This document shows, piece after piece, positions 5,299-8,377 of a stretch of 8,377 bases of DNA (its first letter is position 1; each line of letters starts with the position of its first letter). This DNA is from DATIJJ01 sp039936115 (GTDB taxonomy: Bacteria; Pseudomonadota; Gammaproteobacteria; DSM-16500), in the NCBI GenBank assembly GCA_039936115.1, contig JBDTIZ010000184.1:1-8377 (forward strand), in the 5' to 3' direction. A program made the translations under genes and the position numbers. The notes below the pieces were generated by a model. The model did no database searches and was not told the origin of the DNA. It worked only from the letters and a program-made list of their open reading frames with translations.

Positions 5299-6827
5299 GT
5301 GCCCCGGTTCCTTTAAAAAATAATCCACACGGCTGGTTTATCATTGCAGCCGTGATGCTGGCAACTGTCATGGAAATTTTAGACACGACGATTGTGAATG
5401 TGTCTTTACCACAAATGATGGGTGCTTTAAGTGCAGATCGAGATCAAATTAGTTGGGTGTTGACGTCATATATTGTTGCTGCAGGTATGTTGATGCCATT
5501 GACTGGATTTTTGGTGAATCGAATTGGGTGCAAGCGATTATTGTTGATTAATATTGTCGGTTTTATGGCAGCATCGGCATTGTGCGGATTGTCAGTCAAT
5601 TTATCAGAGATGGTAATATTTCGTCTGTTACAAGGTGTTTTTGGTGCATCACTGGTGCCTTTATCACAATTTATTTTACGCGAAAGTTTTCCGCCTGAAG
5701 ATCAACCTAAAGTCATGGCCATCTGGGCAGTTGGGATTATGGCAGCACCGGTCATGGGGCCGACGTTGGGTGGTTACATTACGGAAACATTAAATTGGCG
5801 CTGGGTTTTTTATATTAATGTGCCAGTTTGTATCATTAATTTTTTTCTAGTGCTTGCGTTCATCAAACAATCTCCTCTTAAAAAAGCAGCTATCGATTGG
5901 CTAGGCATGATATTGATGTTGATGAGCGTGGGAGCGTTGCAATTGTTTCTTGATCGTGGCGAAGTAGATGACTGGTTTGCTTCTTCTCTGATTACCTGGT
6001 TATTCATTATTTTTATAGTCACATTTGTTTTTTTTCTCATTCATAGCCTAAGAACTAAAAATAGCATTATCAATTTACGTTTATTTGCCGATCGAAATTT
6101 TGCGGTGGGCACTTTAATAATGGCACTTTTTGCCGCCTCTTTTTTGGGGTGTTTAACGTTACTCCCACAAATGCAGGAAACATTGTTTGGATATACCTCT
6201 AATTTAACCGGTTTAGCGATGGCGCCGCGCGGTATTGCCAGCGGTATTATGATGGCTTTGGCATCGCGATTATTAATGATGCGCGTGGATGCGCGTTTGA
6301 TTATTGTCGCAGGGCTGGTGATCTCCGGTTATACCACTTGGATGATGAGTTGCATTACTCTAGACACTGGTATTGCTTACATGACTATTATTGGTTTTAT
6401 TCAAGGGTTTGGCCTGGGCTGTTTTTTTATGCCGCTCAGCGCAATGATTTATACAAACTTACCCAATTCTGCGATTGCTGAAGCATCAGGTTTATTTAGT
6501 TTTGGACGTAGCATTGGGAATGCGATTGGTATTTCAATGTTGACGACGTATCTTGATCGCGATACTCAAGCGAATTGGAATATTTTGGGCGGTCATTTAC
6601 ATGCAGCAAATACGCGTCTTACAAACTGGTTAAACGTACAACATCTTTCTTTGAATGATCCTCATGCGATGGCAAGATTGGGTTCTGAGTTGAGTAGGCA
6701 GGCAAATTTCGTGGCTTATCTGCATACCTATCGAATAGCAGCGATTCTTTTATTAATTACGTTGGCGATTGTTTTATTGCTAAAAGGGGTAAAACGTCAG
6801 GCGCTATCAACAGCGGCTGCGCATTAG
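5295..6827 (+). CDS. emrB: EmrB-type multidrug MFS transporter (DHA2 family)
   Basis: This 510-aa protein closely matches the length of E. coli EmrB and the 14-helix DHA2 layout. EILDTTIVNVSLPQM (27-41) carries the conserved Asp30 of TM1 (motif D1). GFLVNRIGCKRLLL (71-84) is motif A in loop 2-3. APVMGPTLGGYI (151-162) is motif C of drug:proton antiporters, followed by NWRWVFYINVPV (167-178), a strong DHA2 signature. FGRSIGNAIGISMLTTYLDR matches the late-helix region of the family. It should use the proton gradient to expel hydrophobic toxic compounds such as uncouplers, antibiotics, bile salts or fatty acids, working with the EmrA adaptor and an unlinked TolC-type channel. The start codon overlaps the emrA stop (ATGA), showing translational coupling. 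Substrate range cannot be read from the sequence. Confidence 0.92.
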   Translation: MSAPVPLKNNPHGWFIIAAVMLATVMEILDTTIVNVSLPQMMGALSADRDQISWVLTSYIVAAGMLMPLTGFLVNRIGCKRLLLINIVGFMAASALCGLSVNLSEMVIFRLLQGVFGASLVPLSQFILRESFPPEDQPKVMAIWAVGIMAAPVMGPTLGGYITETLNWRWVFYINVPVCIINFFLVLAFIKQSPLKKAAIDWLGMILMLMSVGALQLFLDRGEVDDWFASSLITWLFIIFIVTFVFFLIHSLRTKNSIINLRLFADRNFAVGTLIMALFAASFLGCLTLLPQMQETLFGYTSNLTGLAMAPRGIASGIMMALASRLLMMRVDARLIIVAGLVISGYTTWMMSCITLDTGIAYMTIIGFIQGFGLGCFFMPLSAMIYTNLPNSAIAEASGLFSFGRSIGNAIGISMLTTYLDRDTQANWNILGGHLHAANTRLTNWLNVQHLSLNDPHAMARLGSELSRQANFVAYLHTYRIAAILLLITLAIVLLLKGVKRQALSTAAAH

Positions 6828-6876
6828 CATTAACTGTAGGGGCGGACCTATGTGTCCGCCCTGTGGATGACGCTAA
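6824..6876. repeat. Palindromic intergenic repeat between convergent genes
   Basis: GGGCGGAC (6840-6847) and GTCCGCCC (6854-6861) form an 8-bp GC-rich stem with a 6-nt loop (CTATGT). TTAGC (6824-6828) and GCTAA (6872-6876) mirror each other further out, with scattered matches between. The outer arms overlap the emrB stop and end two bases before the lipoprotein stop. The core is much more GC-rich than its surroundings and resembles dispersed palindromes known from other bacteria. No U-run follows on either strand, so terminator activity is uncertain. Confidence 0.65.
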
Positions 6877-6878
6877 AT

Positions 6879-7316
6879 CTAAATCGATCCAAACGTAGAA
6901 GGTCCCAAGAAGGCTATAATTTCTAATGCATCATAGGAATTAGGTAAGCCCGGTGGCTTGATTCCTCGATACATTTTAATAATAGCAACTGAACCATGCG
7001 TAGTTGATCTTGCGATTGAAGTTAACTGGCAATAACCTTCCGTACAAAGTGAAATTGGCTTGCTGGTCGCTGAAGTGATGATAAAAAAGTTATAGCCTGC
7101 TGCAATTGTGACTGTGGCTGCTCTATATAAAACATAGGTTTCAGCCGTTTTTTGCTTGGTAAAATAATTTCCGTTAAAAGTTATTATCGAGGTATTAGCA
7201 TCGACTCGAGTGTCATCGTAACCACCAAACATATATCCATTTTCTTTATAAGGTGTTTGGCAACTGCAGAGTAACAAAGATGCGGCGAGAGATAGAAATA
7301 GTTTGAACTTTAGCAT
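6879..7316 (-). CDS. Small lipoprotein, CC0125/CC1285-like family
   Basis: This 145-aa protein starts MLKFKLFLSLAASLLLCSCQ. A short lipoprotein signal ends in LCSC, so Cys19 (or Cys17) would be lipidated, and Gln at +2 favours transport to the outer membrane. The mature part GYMFGGYDDTRVDANT (27-42), ITFNGNYFTKQKTAETYVLYRAATVTIAAGYNFF (45-78) follows the pattern I recall for the CC0125/CC1285 lipoproteins: GGY, a beta strand with F.GN, then a helix YxLxRAAxxTxxAGxxxF. Function of that family is unknown. Cys91 and Cys96 might form a disulfide. AGGAG (7327-7323) lies 6 nt before the ATG. It is convergent with emrB and divergent from the membrane protein at 7457. The lipoprotein call is strong; the family name is from memory of its motif. 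Confidence 0.78.
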   Translation of the reverse strand: MLKFKLFLSLAASLLLCSCQTPYKENGYMFGGYDDTRVDANTSIITFNGNYFTKQKTAETYVLYRAATVTIAAGYNFFIITSATSKPISLCTEGYCQLTSIARSTTHGSVAIIKMYRGIKPPGLPNSYDALEIIAFLGPSTFGSI

Positions 7317-7343
7317 AGTTTTCTCCTACACTACTGTACTTAT

Positions 7344-7352
7344 ATTATACCA
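7344..7352 (-). promoter_or_regulatory. Extended -10 promoter of the lipoprotein gene
   Basis: On the minus strand TGGTATAAT (7352-7344) is a perfect TATAAT preceded by the TGn extension, 27 bp before the lipoprotein ATG. No good -35 is seen at 16-18 bp spacing, which fits an extended -10 promoter. Confidence 0.65.
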
Positions 7353-7456
7353 TCTAAGAATGGTGCGCAGGACAAGGCCATTTTCTCTTTTGAAATCAAC
7401 TGATGAATGACAATGTATCTGAATAAACGAGGTTTTTTCATTAGAGTATAAATGTT

Positions 7457-8245
7457 ATGAAGCCAGGTCTGCCAAAATTTACAGAAAACACATTAATCGT
7501 TCCAGAGATCTTAGTTGAATCAGGAAGGTTAATCACGGGACTTAAATTGTCGGTTTTCTGGGGATATATTGTTTTATCGGTTGTGGTATTTGGGGTCACG
7601 CTTTTAGGTTACTTAACTATTTTATCACTCACATCTTATAATGTTCAGGTGCCTGCAAGCGGAACTGATCAGGCACATATCGATACGTTGTTTCGCTATG
7701 ACCCTGTTAATTTTGTAGTGCCGGTGTTTTTCTTTTTCGAGTGGTTTCTGAGTTCTACCTTTACGTTGATGGCTTTGAGAAAAAGCGTTGGTTTACCGAT
7801 TAATTTCTTCAAGCAATTTTATCACTGCATGCAATCTAAGTATAAGTTAACTTGTTTGTTTTTGATTTGGTTAGCCGTGATTGAGTTAGATTTATTTATA
7901 GTGAGTTTTGATTTTGCACGGATTTTTTCAAGTGAGTTTTTAGCTCTTTTAATGAATATGCTAATTGATCTGGTTTGTTTCATATTGGTCACGCCATTGA
8001 CTTTTTTTGCGGTGCCACTTGTTTTGACAAGAAGAATAACTATTTTAAATACGTTAAAAACTAGTTTTGGCATGATGAAAGTTCATGGTGTTGCTATTTT
8101 GATTACCTATTTTCTTTTTTCTATTATTTTTACGATTAGTTTGATCCCGATGGGCGCTGGGTGTTTTTGGACTATTCCTATGTATTTTATGATGAAGGGA
8201 ATTATTTTTCGGGATGTTTATGGGTTGAAGAAGCTGCCCAATTAG
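7457..8245 (+). CDS. Polytopic inner-membrane protein of unknown function
   Basis: This 262-aa protein has a soluble N-terminus (1-30) and about five or six hydrophobic segments: roughly 33-57, 85-107, 130-151, 162-189, 211-231 and a weaker 232-250. A polar loop (58-84) containing SYNVQVPASGTDQAHIDTLF lies between the first two. The C-terminal SLIPMGAGCFWTIPMYFMMKGIIFRDVYGL (228-257) resembles the ending of several uncharacterised bacterial membrane protein families (BPSS1780 or DUF975 type: a P-G-W-P pattern followed by GI.(Y/F)R..(F/Y)G), so a distant relation is possible. I do not recognise a transporter or enzyme motif. AGAG (7443-7446) ends 10 nt before the ATG; an overlapping ATG TTA TGA begins at 7452. 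It stands alone, divergent from the lipoprotein gene, and is followed by a terminator-like hairpin. Confidence 0.75.
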   Translation: MKPGLPKFTENTLIVPEILVESGRLITGLKLSVFWGYIVLSVVVFGVTLLGYLTILSLTSYNVQVPASGTDQAHIDTLFRYDPVNFVVPVFFFFEWFLSSTFTLMALRKSVGLPINFFKQFYHCMQSKYKLTCLFLIWLAVIELDLFIVSFDFARIFSSEFLALLMNMLIDLVCFILVTPLTFFAVPLVLTRRITILNTLKTSFGMMKVHGVAILITYFLFSIIFTISLIPMGAGCFWTIPMYFMMKGIIFRDVYGLKKLPN

Positions 8246-8259
8246 CACAGATGCCAAGT

Positions 8260-8284
8260 TGACTGGATACCGCGGACAAGCCGC
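8260..8284. repeat. Remnant of a palindromic repeat
   Basis: CTGGATACCGCGGACAAG followed by CCGC (8263-8284) contains the dyad GCGG (8272-8275)/CCGC (8281-8284) around ACAAG. The wording resembles a dispersed palindrome with an ACCGCGG...CCGCGGT core; here the right arm is broken after CCGC. Its identity as a repeat copy is from memory of similar elements and not proved by this window. Confidence 0.35.
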
Positions 8285-8303
8285 ATAAGCGCTAACCTAA
8301 GGA

Positions 8304-8340
8304 AAAGCCGTAAGACCTAATCTGCGGCTTTCTTTTTCTT
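8304..8340 (+). terminator. Rho-independent terminator-like hairpin
   Basis: AAAGCCG (8304-8310) pairs with CGGCTTT (8325-8331), and inside it AGA (8313-8315) pairs with TCT (8321-8323). The stem is followed at once by a T-rich tail, CTTTTTCTT (8332-8340). It lies 59 bp after the membrane protein stop and is the most conventional terminator in the window. The opposite strand also ends in TTTT, so it may work both ways. Confidence 0.65.
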
Positions 8341-8377
8341 GAGCTTTCTGCGAGTGCTTGCCTTATTTCATTCCATC

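Noticed and set aside
7822..8257. Two minus-strand open frames opposite the membrane protein
   Set aside because: They are Lys/Asn-rich shadows of hydrophobic codons on the other strand and lack start signals.
8292..8375. Possible C-terminus of a minus-strand gene entering from the right edge (27 open codons ending QIRSYGFSLG, stop at 8294-8292)
   Set aside because: This length is expected by chance, it runs through the terminator-like hairpin, and the protein is not recognised. Sequence beyond the edge would settle it.
1..8377. CRISPR array, tRNA/rRNA, transposase, phage or toxin-antitoxin genes
   Set aside because: No regularly spaced repeats, RNA gene signatures or such protein motifs were found on either strand.

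Overview
The window is AT-rich chromosomal DNA from a Gram-negative bacterium. The evidence is lipoprotein and Sec signal peptides, a periplasmic adaptor (EmrA type) with its inner-membrane pump, and the YceI/cytochrome b561 pair. Gene content and codon style suggest a gammaproteobacterium, possibly Legionellales/Coxiellaceae. That placement is inference only; nothing in the window is diagnostic of a genus.

Layout. Bases 1-236 (minus) hold the N-terminal part of an APC-type amino acid permease that runs off the left edge. It lies 86 bp downstream of argD (323-1498, minus), a complete acetylornithine aminotransferase. After a 176-bp divergent gap comes a tight three-gene plus-strand operon (1675-3381): YceI-like periplasmic protein, cytochrome b561, and a second, divergent YceI-like protein. 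The second and third genes both appear to start at TTG with good Shine-Dalgarno sites, and the last two overlap at TTGA. A palindromic repeat (3391-3454) separates this operon from a convergent orphan gene of unknown function (3473-4267, minus).

Bases 4356-4395 hold the clearest regulatory site in the window: a sigma70-type promoter (TTGAGA, 17 bp, GATAAT) whose -10 box lies inside a 25-bp near-perfect dyad. It drives emrA-emrB (4426-6827), an HlyD-family adaptor and a 14-helix DHA2-type MFS pump joined by an ATGA overlap. A second palindromic repeat (about 6824-6876) lies between emrB and a convergent small lipoprotein (6879-7316, minus) of the CC0125/CC1285 type, which has an extended -10 promoter. 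Divergent from it is a polytopic membrane protein of unknown function (7457-8245), followed by a repeat remnant and a terminator-like hairpin at the right edge.

How it fits together. Most of the window concerns the cell envelope: amino acid uptake, lipid- or quinone-binding periplasmic proteins around a haem b membrane protein, drug or toxic-compound efflux, a lipoprotein and a membrane protein. No phage, transposase, CRISPR, rRNA or tRNA gene was seen. The most useful leads are the operator-like dyad on the emrAB promoter, the YceI-b561-YceI operon with tandem TTG starts, the uncharacterised 264-aa protein, and three different palindromic intergenic elements at gene 3' ends.
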